A stretch of DNA of 41,103 bases from Baffinella frigidus. Its lineage: Eukaryota; Cryptophyceae; Cryptomonadales; Baffinellaceae. The stretch spans positions 1 through 41,103 of the forward strand of contig MU646605.1 of assembly GCA_026770585.1 (NCBI GenBank). Direction: 5' to 3'. The translations under genes were made by a program, and so were the position numbers. This document shows positions 9,922 to 19,594 of this stretch, one piece after another (within the stretch, counting starts at the first letter, position 1; every line of letters starts with the position of its first letter). The notes under the pieces are model-generated. The model saw only the letters and a list, made by a program, of their open reading frames with translations. It was not told where the DNA came from and made no database searches.

Positions 9922-12900
9922 ATGGGCGCAGTCCGCAGGATCCTGCTCGCGGTGCTCGTGGTCGTCCTTCTCGCCACGGGAACCGACGCCAAGAAGAAAC
10001 GCGTCAAAACCACCTTCAAGGAGCTGAAATGTTCCAGTTGTAAGGTCGTCTCCGCGAGCCCTGAAGATGATCCAAGCCTGGTGGCCTGGCAGTGCGTACT
10101 GGGGGATCTGGGCCGTTGGGTTGCGATTAGACCTGGGGATCTGCGGGGTTGGGCAGGGAAAGTTCTGGCTCTTGCCCGCCAGTGCAGAGCGCTGCCATCT
10201 CCTCCCCCGGGTGCCACTATTCGGCCCCGGGCACGGGGTGCTCTGCCTGAGCAAGCCCGTGCGGTTGCCTCCGGGAGGAGGGCCCAAGGGGATCTGCAGT
10301 TACCTATGGCAGACCACGATGTTGACCAAACGGAACCAGGATGCTGGAGTGGCGCTGGGTCCAGGTGGCCATGCGTCTGACTGCATCTTTCCTCTCCTTG
10401 GCTGCAGGCGGTGGCGGGAGAGTTCGGAGAAAAAATCGTTGAAAACTGGGACAAGAACAAGGGAAACACCATCCTCATCGGTCAGTTGCAGCCACCCGGC
10501 CACCCGGCCTCCGGATTCACGTGCTTTGCTCCTTTGCCCAGCCCCCGATTTGTACCAAACGTTACCTGCAATCGACAACTCCTCGTACAAATCCGACAGA
10601 CCCGAGGGATAAACATCTTTGCAAGAATTCGGAGGGTGGCGTGTGGAGAGGTTTGATGGTCGAGTGCCCGGGCATGATGGCGAGCCTGACAGAGCGTTTC
10701 ATATTCTTGCAATTCTTGCAACACACACACACACCCTCTCTCTCTCTCTCTCGCTCGCTCTCTCTCCATCCCTCCATCTCACTCTCACCCTCACGCCCCT
10801 CTCCCCCTCTCTCCCTGAGGCTCTCGCTCACGGTGGCAGAGAAGCGAAAGAAGAAGACGAAAGTGCTCTACCAAGAGAGCGAGCTGAGCATCCAGGAGGC
10901 AGTTGACCACACCTGCGATTCCGAGGACCACTTCGACAAGGTCCTAGTAAAGATTACTCAGGGCCCTAAGTGATTACTTAGGGCCCTAAGTAACATTAAT
11001 TAGGGCCCTAAGTAAATTTAATTAGGACATAATCCGAGCTGAGCTTCCGGGAGGCGGTTGACCACACCTGCGACTCCGAGGACCACTTCGACAAGGTCAT
11101 CACCCCTACACCCTACACTAATCCGGGGACATGTTTAATTTACAACAAAACGAATCTCTATGTGTTTATAGGAGTTTGAAGAAGATTAATTAAGGCCCTA
11201 AGTGAATTTAATTAGGGCAGAACCCGAGCTGAGCAACCGGGAGGCAGTCGACCACACCTGCGACTCCGAGGACCACTTCGACAAGGTTCTCACCCCTAAA
11301 CCCTACACCCTCAACTCGAGACCCGAATCCCGGAGCCCGGAACCCGGAACCCGGATCCCGGATCCCGAAAACTGAAACATGAAACACGAAACATGAAACA
11401 TGAAACTCGAAACCCGAAATCCGAAACCATAAACCATAAAACCTAAACCCTAAACCCTAAACCCTAAACCCTAAACCCTAAACCCTAAACCCTGGACCGT
11501 CAACCCCAAACCCTAGACCATGCACCCTAAACCACAAACCCCGAACCCTCAACCCTCAACCTTAAACCTAGACCCTGAACCTAGACCCCAAACTCTAAAC
11601 CGTAAACCGTATACCCCAAACCCCAAACCCTAAACCTTAAACCCTCAACCCCCAACCGCCCCTTCCACGTCAACCCGGTTCTTCCTAGTTGGCGAACACC
11701 GATTTCCCCAATGAGGGGGTCATTCAAATCGGACATAATAAGCGATCAGGCCTCTGAATTTCGAAACGCTCGTGGTTCCCGCAGTGCCCGGACTTGGTTC
11801 GTTCTCGACGATGCTGCACCACCCTGGAGGCAACATTAGGGTATTTTGAACCTCACAAAAGTCAACTCCCCTTGAGATGCGGCCGGATTCTGTACCCTAA
11901 GGTTGCCTCCAGGGTGGTTCCTCAAAGCGGCCATGTAACTCTGACTCGGTTACCACTCAAAAAGCTACGAGGCACGCCAGCCCCGGATATGCGGTATAAC
12001 GTGACCAACATTTGCTGACTTTTTGGCGTGCTTTCCAAGAAACAATCCGACAATTATGTTTAGGAAAGTTCCCCGTAGTGTTCTGAGTGGATCGGGGCGC
12101 CTCATTAAATACATCCAGATGCTCTGTGTACTGGCGCGTGTGTACGGATACCTGACCTGAATGTATTCAACGAGAAACACAAACTAACAGAGGCTGAGCG
12201 AGGTCATCTGGTAGTAGGCACGTTGCCAACAAACAGCCCCCGTGTCGTTGGTGTTTGGAGGCCAGCCACGCGTCAGGACGGTCCAGTGCAGGGACGTGGT
12301 ATGGAGTGGGTATGCCCCTCTCTATGGCAGTAAGAGAGCCTCGCGTCTCGCGGCTGAACCATGCCATTGGAGCCATTGGAGCTGGACATGGTGGTGTTGT
12401 TGGTGCTCGCAGGCCAGCCATTCGGCAGGACAGTCCAGTGCAGGGAATTGGTATGGACTTTAGGTGTTGGTATGCCCCTCTCGCGGACAGTACGCGCGCC
12501 TTGCGGCTCAACCATGCATGCCGAAAAACTGCTTCTGCAAATGAAGAATGGGAAGAAACAGGAAGCCGTCTTGAGGCTCATAACCTCTTGGTACGGCAGT
12601 TCACTAAAAGTCTCTTCCCTTGGTACGGCACAGTTGACTAAAAGTGTGTTCTCTTGGTACGGCAGTTCAACGTGACCAAGGTGGGGGGGCGGCCGGAGTA
12701 CACTAAGGTTGAGAAGTCTGTCGGGAAGAAGGAATACAAGAAGCAGCTTTCTGGTGAGGGGCGAAGAGCGTGGGGCGTAGGGCGTAGGGCGTAAGGCTTA
12801 GGGTCCGGGCCTTCGTTTTCGGGGCTTCGGGTGTGGGGCTTAGAGCTTCGGGCTTACGGTGTACGGTTTAGGACTACCCTACACCACACGTGGGGGTGGA

Positions 12901-15900
12901 GGCATAATCTCCAGCTTGGTCGGAGCATGCCGCCCAGTGCGCCTGCCTTCCACGGGTGGCGCTTATTTAGAGGTTTGGGTCCAATGTTGACAGATCAAAG
13001 GTTTTCCTGGTACAGATCCTGTCCGGTTGAGGTATCGCCCCGGTACAAATCGTGCCCAGATCGGTCCACTATCCCGAGCCTGTCCGCAGAAGCAGCCTCG
13101 GACCAGAAAGGCCCCCCTGACCCAGAACAGCAGCTGGCCGGGGCTGGCCGGATCAAACCCCCTCGCAAGTCAACAACGTGACTTGCCAATGGGGGGCTGT
13201 CTGAGCTTTCCGGGATGGTGGTATGTTCATAGATAGAGGGTACACATCCATAAATTGAGGGCACTCATCCATAAACGGAGGGTACATACCATAAGTGGAG
13301 GGTACACATGCTCACCATTCGCTGCGTCCCCCCTTGTGGGGTTTAGGGTTGAGGGTTTAGGGTTTAGGGTTTAGGGTGGTGCCGGGTGGGCGTGTTTTCT
13401 CGAATGCAACGAATCGGAGGCGATGTGCCAGGCCGATTCACTCCAGACCACGCCAGAGCCCTGGAAGGGTTCGCCAACAATTTCCCCTCAGAGCAGCGGT
13501 TGTCGTCATCAGCGTTCATGTGAACGCTCAGAAAGAGCCGAACCCCCGCGAGCCATCTGGCGTGGGAGTCAGGGTACACCTCCATACCAGGAGAGTACGC
13601 ATTCACGAACGGATGGTACACGTCATTAATGGAGGGTACACATGCTCACTCGCGGCGTCCCCTGTACGTGGACGTCAACGGATGGTCGTCAACGTATGGT
13701 CAACTTATGGTCCGTCCTTGTGGCCGTCAACTTATGGTCTGTCCTTGTGGCAGACGGTGTCAGCAGCGTCATCAAATCTCCGTGTCGGGCAGGCATTTGC
13801 CAGACGGGTCCCGGTGCGTGTCAACACTCGCTGATATGTGCTCAGCACTCGCTGCATGTGCTCAACACTCTTCCCCAGGTGTTGCGGGGCAGGCATGTGT
13901 CGGACGGTGTTAGCAGCTTCATCAACCCTCCGGCGTGTGTAGGAATTGCTGGCATGCGGCTGTGGAGGCAGGTCACGAGGAAGTTCATCTCGGAAGATAA
14001 CTGAATCAGTTCCTTTTCAATAGGAGGTTGCATAGGAGAAATTAGTTAGGGCATAGTAAATTCAATTAGGCGTCCTAATTAAATGGAAAAGCTAATTAGG
14101 GAACTGATTCAGTTATCTTTCGAGATGAAAGTGGCTGGGGGGGCTGCTCGTGGATTCTCGAAACAACATTGAACGTAATTTCGAGAAAGTGATGAGGGTT
14201 TGGATGTGGCAGGCATGCAGGGAATTCAAACTCCCATGGCGCGGGGCCGCTCTACTAAAATCACCTCAGCAACAAAGCGGTCCCGGACCACTTGGTTGTC
14301 AATAAATCTCTCTCTCTCTCTCTCTCTGGCAGGCATGTGCCAGACATTGCTGGCAGAGCACGAGCCGGAGATCGTAAGTTTCTTCTTTAAGCGGAAAGAG
14401 TGGCAATCCGATGCGTCCCTCCCGCCCCGCGCGGTGCCCCCTCCTCCTCCCACTTAGCAGCCGCTCAGTTCTTTTCCCCCCGGGGGGAAATCCGTTGGAA
14501 TCCGGGGGGAAATCCATTGGAATCGATAGCAATGGATAAGATTCTAGTGCAAATAGTTTAGATGGACTGTATCCGTGAAGCCCCCGGTGCCTGCTATGTG
14601 GACAGGGGTACCTCGCTCATACGAAAGCGCCTCCTCCTAGGACCCTACATTAGGGCTATTCCTAGGGCCCTATGGTGGTCCTAGGTGGGTTGCGATTTCT
14701 CATGAGCGAGGTACCCCTGTAGCCTCGAGTCTACCGAGGGCTGGCTCGCCACCACCCCTCCCAAGTTAAGTTTTTTGACCGATTTGCCAAGGACCGATTT
14801 GCCCCAAGTCAAGTGTTTGACTGATTTGCTCCAAGTCAAGTGTTTTGGTCGATTCGCCAACCCCTGATTATCCCTGGGGTGCGCTGATTTCCCGCAAGCC
14901 CCTGGCACAAATCTAGTCCTGCCACCTACTAGATTATATGTTAGATTTGGCTTGGCTTGGAAGCCATTTTGTACGTTTAGGGTTTCGACCCCAAAGATAT
15001 GTACCGGAAATCTGCGTTGGACGCCCAAGCCAGGACAGAAGTCGAAATTTGAACTTTTTTTTCATCTTACTACACGATCTAGAAGTAAAGTTGATTCTAC
15101 CCGAGAAACACGCCAAAAGTGTTGGGAATTGGAGCTGTTTGCCGCCGGAATTTTAAATCTCTGTACCACGATAAGCCATCTAAACACTTTTAGCGCGAAC
15201 GAGTGCGTGTAACAAAGGGACTTGTGACCTGGCGTGGTTCACGAAATAGGATCGATTGGCTGACGCGATGAAATCTGCCTGAGGCAAACAATGACAATCC
15301 ATGGCGCGACCTCCGCACGCGTGTATCCCCTAAGTGGCGAGTAGCCCATTACCCTACTCTGTAGCCCGTGGGGTTCTACAGGGGTACCTCACTCATAAGA
15401 AACTGTCCCCCCCCTATTACCACCGTAGGGCCCAAGGCATAGGTCTATTGTAGGGTCCTAGGGGGTGGCGCTTTCATACGAGCAAGACACCCCTGTATCA
15501 TAACAAGGAGCCTACGACCTGCTGCGGCCCAAGCGTGCCACGCTCGCCACTTGATATCCCTTAAGTGGCAAGGCGGTCAAATTTGACCGCCAAGAGGTCC
15601 TAGGCAGGTCCTAGGGCCCTACGGTACGGCGTATGCGCCTACTGGCCACTTAAGGGATAGCGCGAGGCTGCAGCGAGAGAACGCGACTTGACTGTACAGC
15701 AACCAGGCGCCGTGTTCCCGAGGCGGGCCGCATCTCTCTCTCTCTCTCGCTCTCTATCTCCGTCCCTCTCGCTCTTGCTCGCGCGCGCGCGCTCTCTCTC
15801 TCTCTATCGCTCTCTCTCTCTCGCGCTCGCGCGTCGCACGGAATGCAGGAACGGGAAAACGCGACGGGCCAGCGTTGCCGAGAGGGTTGCCAGGCATGGC

Positions 15901-16193
15901 TGAGAATGGTGCTGGTGCCACGCCAGGTCACAAGTCAGAATTTCATTTTACCACACATGCACGTATAAAGCCGATTCTCACCCAGGAAACACGCCAAACG
16001 TCGATTACCGCGTGTGTCAAAGCCGGGGAAGGCACACTCATTTAGTAACACGAAACGAAACGTTGCGTTTTGAAAACCCCAGTAATGACCTGGCGTGGCG
16101 TCGCAGATCTGCGTGGACATCGCAGGGTTCTGCCGCGAAGAGGACATGGTGCCTCTGGAAGAGGGTGCTACTTCGGCCAAGACCGACCTGTGA
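9922..16193 (+). CDS. Canopy-family (saposin-like, DUF3456) ER protein
   Basis: Six exons join without a frame break: 9922-10044, 10408-10480, 10840-10940, 12666-12753, 14333-14433 and 16107-16193, giving 190 residues, close to animal Canopy proteins. Residues 1-23 are a signal peptide (Arg-Arg, then ILLAVLVVVLLATG, cleavage near DA). Six cysteines follow in the Canopy order: CSSC, HTC, GMC, IC and GFC. The stretch EHEPEIVSFFF matches the family's acidic-plus-aromatic helix. Canopy proteins assist folding or receptor maturation in the ER lumen; that function is inferred from the family. No KDEL-like end is present (the C-terminus is AKTDL). At exon 5 an earlier GTAAGT at 14374 would also be phase-compatible but would remove the FFF helix, so I chose the donor at 14434. 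Introns carry telomere-like tracts, exon echoes and MITEs. Confidence 0.85.
10727..10816 (+). repeat. CA/CT-rich microsatellite
   Basis: (CA)n followed by (CT)n and mixed pyrimidine sequence, ending just before the acceptor of Canopy exon 3. It may act as a polypyrimidine tract. Confidence 0.8.
10941..11035 (+). repeat. Short TTAGGGCCCTAAGT repeats
   Basis: Several copies of the palindromic AGGGCCCTAAGT word alternate with ATTAATTAGG between exon 3 and its first echo; the same words recur at 11190-11220 before the second echo. Confidence 0.7.
11036..11095 (+). repeat. Echo 1 of Canopy exon 3
   Basis: A close copy of the last 60 bases of exon 3 with the donor (ACAAG|GTCATC). It is in an open frame, but the nearest upstream AG does not give the needed phase, so it is unlikely to be spliced in from exon 2. 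Confidence 0.85.
11221..11285 (+). CDS. Echo 2 of Canopy exon 3: possible alternative exon
   Basis: The copy is preceded by ATTAGGGCAG and followed by GTTCTC. With this acceptor its phase is the same as exon 3 at both ends (enters at phase 1, leaves at phase 0). Its last 60 bases differ from exon 3 at four positions, two of them silent. Using it in place of exon 3 would keep AVDHTCDSEDHFDK, including the cysteine, and drop the basic KRKKKTK segment. Splicing use is not shown by sequence alone. Confidence 0.45.
11286..11657 (+). repeat. Telomere-like tract in Canopy intron 3
   Basis: CCCTAAA and derivatives, beginning directly at the donor of the second exon echo (CACCCCTAAACCC). A GC-rich variant section (CCCGGAACCCGGA) lies near 11325-11365. 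Confidence 0.88.
11817..11920. repeat. Imperfect inverted repeat
   Basis: CCACCCTGGAGGCAAC followed by TTAGGGTA pairs with TACCCTAAGGTTGCCTCC and AGGGTGG. It is a hairpin of about 100 bp in Canopy intron 3. Confidence 0.75.
12252..12517 (+). repeat. Diverged tandem duplication
   Basis: Two units at about 12252-12365 and 12404-12517 share AGGCCAGCCA, CAGTCCAGTGCAGGGA-like, GGTATGCCCCTCTC and GGCTCAACCATGC in the same order. They are non-coding and lie upstream of exon 4 of the Canopy gene. Confidence 0.75.
12587..12665 (+). repeat. Triplicated acceptor of Canopy exon 4
   Basis: CTTGGTACGGCAG occurs at 12587 and 12653, with a variant CTTGGTACGGCACAG at 12619. The third copy is the real acceptor (cut after 12665); the first two are followed by GTTCACTAAAAGT / TTGACTAAAAGT in place of TTCAACGTGACC. 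They may act as decoy acceptors. Confidence 0.8.
13225..13650 (+). repeat. Dispersed GGAGGGTACA(C/T) repeats
   Basis: Several copies of CATAAA(N)GGAGGGTAC-type units occur at 13225-13310 and 13590-13640, with a short telomere-like patch (GGGTTTAGGG) at 13338-13378, all inside Canopy intron 4. Confidence 0.6.
13736..13960 (+). repeat. Echoes of the Canopy exon 5 acceptor
   Basis: GGGCAGGCATTTGCCAGAC (from 13787) and GGGCAGGCATGTGTCGGAC (from 13887) resemble the real junction TGGCAG|GCATGTGCCAGAC at 14329-14346. The flanking ACGGTGT(C/T)AGCAGC(G/T)TCATCAA is also duplicated. A shorter match lies at 14207. Confidence 0.65.
13984..14128. repeat. Hairpin with about 30-bp arms
   Basis: TTCATCTCGGAAGATAACTG and AATCAGTTCC at 13984-14013 pair with GGAACTGATTCAGTTATC and TTTCGAGATGAAA at 14098-14128. 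It lies in Canopy intron 4. Confidence 0.8.
14601..14721. mobile_element. Palindromic MITE family A, copy 2
   Basis: Ends ACAGGGGTACCTCGCTCAT and ATGAGCGAGGTACCCCTGTA, in Canopy intron 5. Confidence 0.88.
15377..15497. mobile_element. Palindromic MITE family A, copy 3
   Basis: Ends TACAGGGGTACCTCACTCAT and ACGAGCAAGACACCCCTGTA; the right arm is worn. It is in Canopy intron 5, about 60 bp from a family B copy. Confidence 0.82.
15555..15659. mobile_element. MITE family B, copy 2
   Basis: Perfect terminal inverted repeats TATCCCTTAAGTGGC / GCCACTTAAGGGATA. The inner GGCGGTCAAATTTGACCGCC is a perfect palindrome. The orientation is opposite to copies 1 and 4. Confidence 0.88.
15735..15835. repeat. 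CT/GC microsatellite
   Basis: Mixed (TC)n and (GC)n tract in Canopy intron 5. Short open frames across it are low-complexity and not coding. Confidence 0.8.
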
Positions 16194-16228
16194 CCGGGGG
16201 GGGCGCCGGGTGTCAGGACGGCCCCTAG

Positions 16229-16349
16229 ATGGGTGCCTCGCTCATAAGAAACTACCCCCCCCCCCCTAGGACCACCATAGGACCCTATGCATGGTCCTTC
16301 TGGAGGGTCGTAGAGGGGGGGGGGGTCTTATGTGCGAGGTACTCCTGTA
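16229..16349. mobile_element. Palindromic MITE family A, copy 4
   Basis: Left end GGGTGCCTCGCTCATAAGAA, right end near GTGCGAGGTACTCCTGTA, just 36 bp after the Canopy stop codon. Confidence 0.78.
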
Positions 16350-16448
16350 AGACGGGGGCGCCTCGGGCGAAGAGCAGTCGTTTGTGTAGACAGGCTCGGG
16401 AGCGGGCGATAGCGGCGGATAGGTTGTCAAGTGGAAAAGTGGAGGCGA

Positions 16449-16628
16449 GGGTGAAATTGGGAGAGAGTCTTGAGGTGAAAGTGAGCATGTACCAAGTCGG
16501 GTGAGTCCGCTGTTGAGGCAGAGCTGCAGAGAGAGAGGGGGTGAAATTGGGAGAGAGTCTTGAGGTGAAAGTGAGCATGTACCAAGTCGGGTGAGTCCGC
16601 TGTTGAGGCAGAGCTGCAGAGAGAGAGG
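16449..16628 (+). repeat. Near-perfect 90-bp tandem duplication
   Basis: The unit runs from GGTGAAATTGGGAGAGAGTC to CAGAGCTGCAGAGAGAGAGG and is present twice with no clear difference, so it is recent. A (G)n/(GA)n/(GACA)n microsatellite follows directly. Confidence 0.85.
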
Positions 16629-16687
16629 GGGGGGGGGGGGGGGAGAGAGAGAGAGAGAGAAAGAGAGGGGGAGAGAGACAGCGAGAT

Positions 16688-16726
<39 letters not shown>

Positions 16727-16785
16727 TACAGCCAGACAGATAGATGGATAGATAGACAGACAGTCAGATAGACAGAGGCAGAGAA
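16618..16785. repeat. G-run, GA and GACA microsatellite
   Basis: A poly-G run of about 17 is followed by (GA)n and about ten GACA units (16685-16730). Frames through it are artefacts. Confidence 0.88.
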
Positions 16786-16837
16786 AGGAGGCAGCTCCCC
16801 ACGCCACGTCATGGCACCTGTGCAGCTCACCGCCACC

Positions 16838-16940
16838 CTACAGGGTCAACTCGCTCATAAGACGACAGGGCCTACTCGCGAATAAGGACACGCACCGCCC
16901 TAGGGTCCTCCGGTAGGCCGCAGAGAGAGAGAGAGAGAAG
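16838..16940. repeat. Degraded MITE family A fragment
   Basis: Retains CTACAGGGTCAACTCGCTCA and CCTAGGGTCC but lacks the right arm; it ends in a short GA tract. Confidence 0.5.
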
Positions 16941-17000
16941 GCCCCTTTATTCAACGAAGACGAAACACGACAGCGTCAGGCTTCACCAGAAGGCACCAAT

Positions 17001-17125
17001 TACAGGGGTACCTCGCTCATAAGACACCGCCACTCCCCTAGGACCACCATAGGGCCCTAGGCGTAGGCGTACTGTAGGGCCCTAGCTAGGGGGGGGCGGT
17101 TTCTTGTGAGCGAGGTACCCCTGTA
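17001..17125. mobile_element. Palindromic MITE family A, copy 5
   Basis: Full-length: TACAGGGGTACCTCGCTCAT to GTGAGCGAGGTACCCCTGTA. Confidence 0.9.
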
Positions 17126-17282
17126 CCCCCCCCCCGGGAGGCTACCCCGAGGCGGGCCCGTCCTTACATTCTATCCCCACCCGGCTAGGGTGTGACTTGA
17201 TAATGGCTGGGCTCGGGATGGGGGGGGGGGTTGGCGTCGGGGCACGGTTCCGCGCCAGTCCTGCGCGGATTGGACGCAACGC

Positions 17283-17402
17283 ACAGGGGTACTTCGCTCA
17301 TAAGAAACCGCCTCCCCCCAGGACCCTGCAGTAGGCCCATGCCTAGGGCCCTATGGTGACCCTAGGGGGGGGGGGATTTCTTATGAGCGAGGTACCCCTG
17401 TA
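17283..17402. mobile_element. Palindromic MITE family A, copy 6
   Basis: Full-length: ACAGGGGTACTTCGCTCATA to TATGAGCGAGGTACCCCTGTA-type end, lying about 160 bp after copy 5. Confidence 0.9.
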
Positions 17403-17558
17403 CCCTTCTTGACCTCACCATGGCCTCCAGGTACAGGGGTCGCATGCACTCGCGACTAAGAACACAGAAGGCCTAGGATGCGTCGTTGCTTGAGACCCCG
17501 CTTGAGTCGAGAGGCACATCAGCTAGAGGCTCGCGACCTGGCCCATGCCCGAGGCTCG

Positions 17559-17753
17559 CTACCTGTCTGACCGAGGTTCGCATTGCTGACCACCGATCTT
17601 CTCCTCCTCCTCCGAGAGCTTGGCCTTCTTCGTAGCCGGCCCCGCCTCCCCTCCCCTCGCCCCGCGTCCCTCTCCACTCCCCCCCCCGCCCTCCCTCTCC
17701 GGCTTGCCACCGTCCGGCGACCACGAGGGCGCCCGCTTCGCTGCCGCGCCCCC
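17559..17753 (-). CDS. Possible exon of an unrecognised basic/acidic protein
   Basis: On the - strand an acceptor (CCGTCAG, cut before 17753) opens a frame of 64 codons to TAG at 17559. It begins GGAAAKRAPSWSPDGGK, continues Gly/Glu/Arg-rich, and contains PATKKAKLSEEEEKIG, with a KKAKL patch that resembles a nuclear localisation signal. The DNA beyond the acceptor is telomere-like repeat with the C-rich strand in sense, as in the proven introns of this window. No matching upstream exon was found, so this may be a gene relic or chance. Confidence 0.3.
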   Translation of the reverse strand, partial: GGAAAKRAPSWSPDGGKPEREGGGGSGEGRGARGGEAGPATKKAKLSEEEEKIGGQQCEPRSDR

Positions 17754-17756
17754 CTG

Positions 17757-17956
17757 ACGGGTTTGGGGTTTGAGGTTGAGGGTTGATGGTTTATGGTTGA
17801 GGGTTGAGGGTTTGGGGATTAGGGATTAGGGTTTGGGGTTTGGGGTTTGGGGTTTGGGGTTTGGGGTTTAGGGCTTGGGGCTTAGGGTTTTGGATTGAGG
17901 TTTTCGGGTGTAGGGTTTGTTAGGGTTGAGGGTTAAGGGTTTACGGTGTAGTGTTT
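17757..17956 (-). repeat. Telomere-like tract between genes
   Basis: GGGTTTGGGGTTT and GGGTTGAGGG variants on the + strand, 200 bp. It could be an intron of the possible exon at 17559-17753: a GTAAACAC donor-like word lies at its right end on the - strand. Confidence 0.85.
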
Positions 17957-18026
17957 ACCCACACCCCACACCTCAAACTCCAAACCCTTTATGTGTACAC
18001 ACCAGTAAAATTCGGGCGAGATCAGT

Positions 18027-18110
18027 ATGAAGGACGCGGAGAAGGAGAGTGTTTTCATGGGGAAGAAAGTCGAGGAACCATTCCTCCGAATCCTCAACCG
18101 TACGCCATGA
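18027..18110 (+). other. Short unexplained open frame
   Basis: ATG at 18027 opens 27 codons (MKDAEKESVFMGKKVEEPF...) with a protein-like composition and a CAG just before it. There is no partner exon or homology that I recognise. Confidence 0.2.
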
Positions 18111-18171
18111 CCCGTAAACCGAACCCCCTAACCTCAATACCCTAAATCTTGCTTCACAGGTGTATCTGGGC

Positions 18172-18287
18172 TATCCCTTAACTGGCCAGGGGGTCGAATT
18201 CGACCCCCAAGAGGTCCTAGGCAGGTCCCAGGGCCCGACGGTACGGTGTGGATACGGCGTATGAGCCTACTGGCCACTCAAGGGATG
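18172..18287. mobile_element. MITE family B, copy 3
   Basis: TATCCCTTAACTGGCCAGGG to GCCACTCAAGGGAT, with inner GGGTCGAATTCGACCCCC as the palindrome. Base changes on the two sides compensate each other relative to copies 2 and 4. Confidence 0.82.
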
Positions 18288-18335
18288 AGAACACTAGTGC
18301 TCCGACATCGACCGGTGTCTTTTTTCTTCAATTAG

Positions 18336-18382
18336 TACCACAGGGTTGACTCAACATGAGATTAAGTAAACCCTGTGGTACA
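18336..18382. repeat. Short hairpin
   Basis: GTACCACAGGGTT and AACCCTGTGGTAC are perfect arms around about 20 bp. Confidence 0.8.
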
Positions 18383-18604
18383 GGGGTGTGAGGGAGAGAG
18401 AGCATAAGCGGCTTCTGCGCAGTCCTCCCGGTGTCTAGCTCTGGCTGAGTAAATCCTGGTGAAACTTTATCTGGAGGAAGTATTTACACAGATCGAAAGA
18501 GGACACTATCCTAAGAAGTCCTTCCAAAGATCAATTGATTTGGCCAGGGGTCGAGGAGTAATGGCCGTTTGAATGGCGGGCCAGCCTCACGGGGAAAAAA
18601 AATT

Positions 18605-18670
18605 CGCGCTTTACAAAAATACTTCAAATTGTGAGGGGCCCTTACAATTTGAAGTCTTTTTCAAAATTAT
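18605..18670. repeat. Hairpin around AAATTGTGAGGGGCCC
   Basis: AAAAATACTTCAAATTGT and ACAATTTGAAGTCTTTTT pair around GAGGGGCCCTT. Confidence 0.7.
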
Positions 18671-18795
18671 TTCCGGCCAGTTAGAATTTGGGGCCTAAGG
18701 GAAATCCTAAGGATCTCTGGCTAGTTGGAATTTTTGAGATGACCGTTATTCAGATCAGCCCGCTCAAAAAACCGGCTCATAGGGAAGAGGAAATC

Positions 18796-19300
18796 TGAAA
18801 GCGCCCGCCCTCCGTTCCTTAATTATTAATCCGGAAGAGCTCCGCTCGGGCGCTAGAGACACACGGAGACATCGTGTGCGACTCCTTATAGTGGACGTGA
18901 CTGAGTGGACGTGACCTGTGTAAAGTCACTCCGGGATCCTACATGGGGTAATATCCCCAGAATTGAGGAACTCCTTGGAAACGCCCTTCTTCCGTTCCTG
19001 GTTTATTAAGGAACTCACGAAAAAAGCTCGCCTTGTTTCTCAATCCTCTGCCCCCCCCCCTCTCCCCCTTGTGACACTTCGCCACCCCCTCAATCTCAGA
19101 TCATGCCTCGTCCTCACCACTGCCTGCCTGACTGGGCCCTGCGGCGATCCCAGGGAGGGGGTGGCTTCTTTTGAGCGTAAGCAATCTATGTCGATTTTTT
19201 TCGCGGTTCGTGAGAAAACGCCCGATTTCCGTTCCTTATTCATTAAGGAACTCTGTGACAACGCCCGCCTTCCGTCCCTTAATTATTACAAGGAACTCAC
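18796..19300 (+). repeat. Four diverged copies of a palindrome-bearing unit
   Basis: Units with CGCC(C)...TTCCGTTCCT and (T)TATTAAGGAACTC recur near 18801, 18979, 19216 and 19263. The centre TCCTTAATTATTAAGGA is palindromic. A 43-bp word (GTAAAGTCACTCCG...) near 18917-18960 also occurs at 24270-24313. No coding assignment. Confidence 0.55.
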
Positions 19301-19467
19301 CCCCCCTAAAATCCCTGATCTTATGCAGACCGTTCCTCATACTACAGGTACCCTTGTACTAGATTAAAAAAACGGGGGGCCGAAAACCGGTCTGTGATCT
19401 TAAATTGAAGAAAAAACCGACCGACCGACCTTGGAGCAAGGGTGTTTTGTTAACCGAGGTAGCCCTC

Positions 19468-19594
19468 TACAGGGGTACCTCGCTCACAAGAAACCGCCGC
19501 GCCCTAGCACCCTACAGTAGGACCATGCCTAGGGCCCTATGGTGGTCCTAGGGGGGGGGCAGGGGCGGTTTCTTATGAGCGAGGTACGCCTGCA
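19468..19594. mobile_element. Palindromic MITE family A, copy 7
   Basis: TACAGGGGTACCTCGCTCAC to ATGAGCGAGGTACGCCTGCA. Confidence 0.87.

Noticed and set aside
14374-14379. GTAAGT as donor of Canopy exon 5
   Set aside because: The consensus is good and the phase allowed, but stopping there would remove the EIVSFFF helix that matches Canopy proteins; the later donor at 14434 keeps it. Alternative use is not excluded.
15852-15911. Possible extra 60-bp in-phase Canopy exon
   Set aside because: The product is not like the family, and the join 14433 to 16107 already gives a complete Canopy pattern.
16266-16836. Cys/Leu/Ser-rich frames of 126-183 codons on the - strand
   Set aside because: They translate GACA and GA microsatellites and a MITE.
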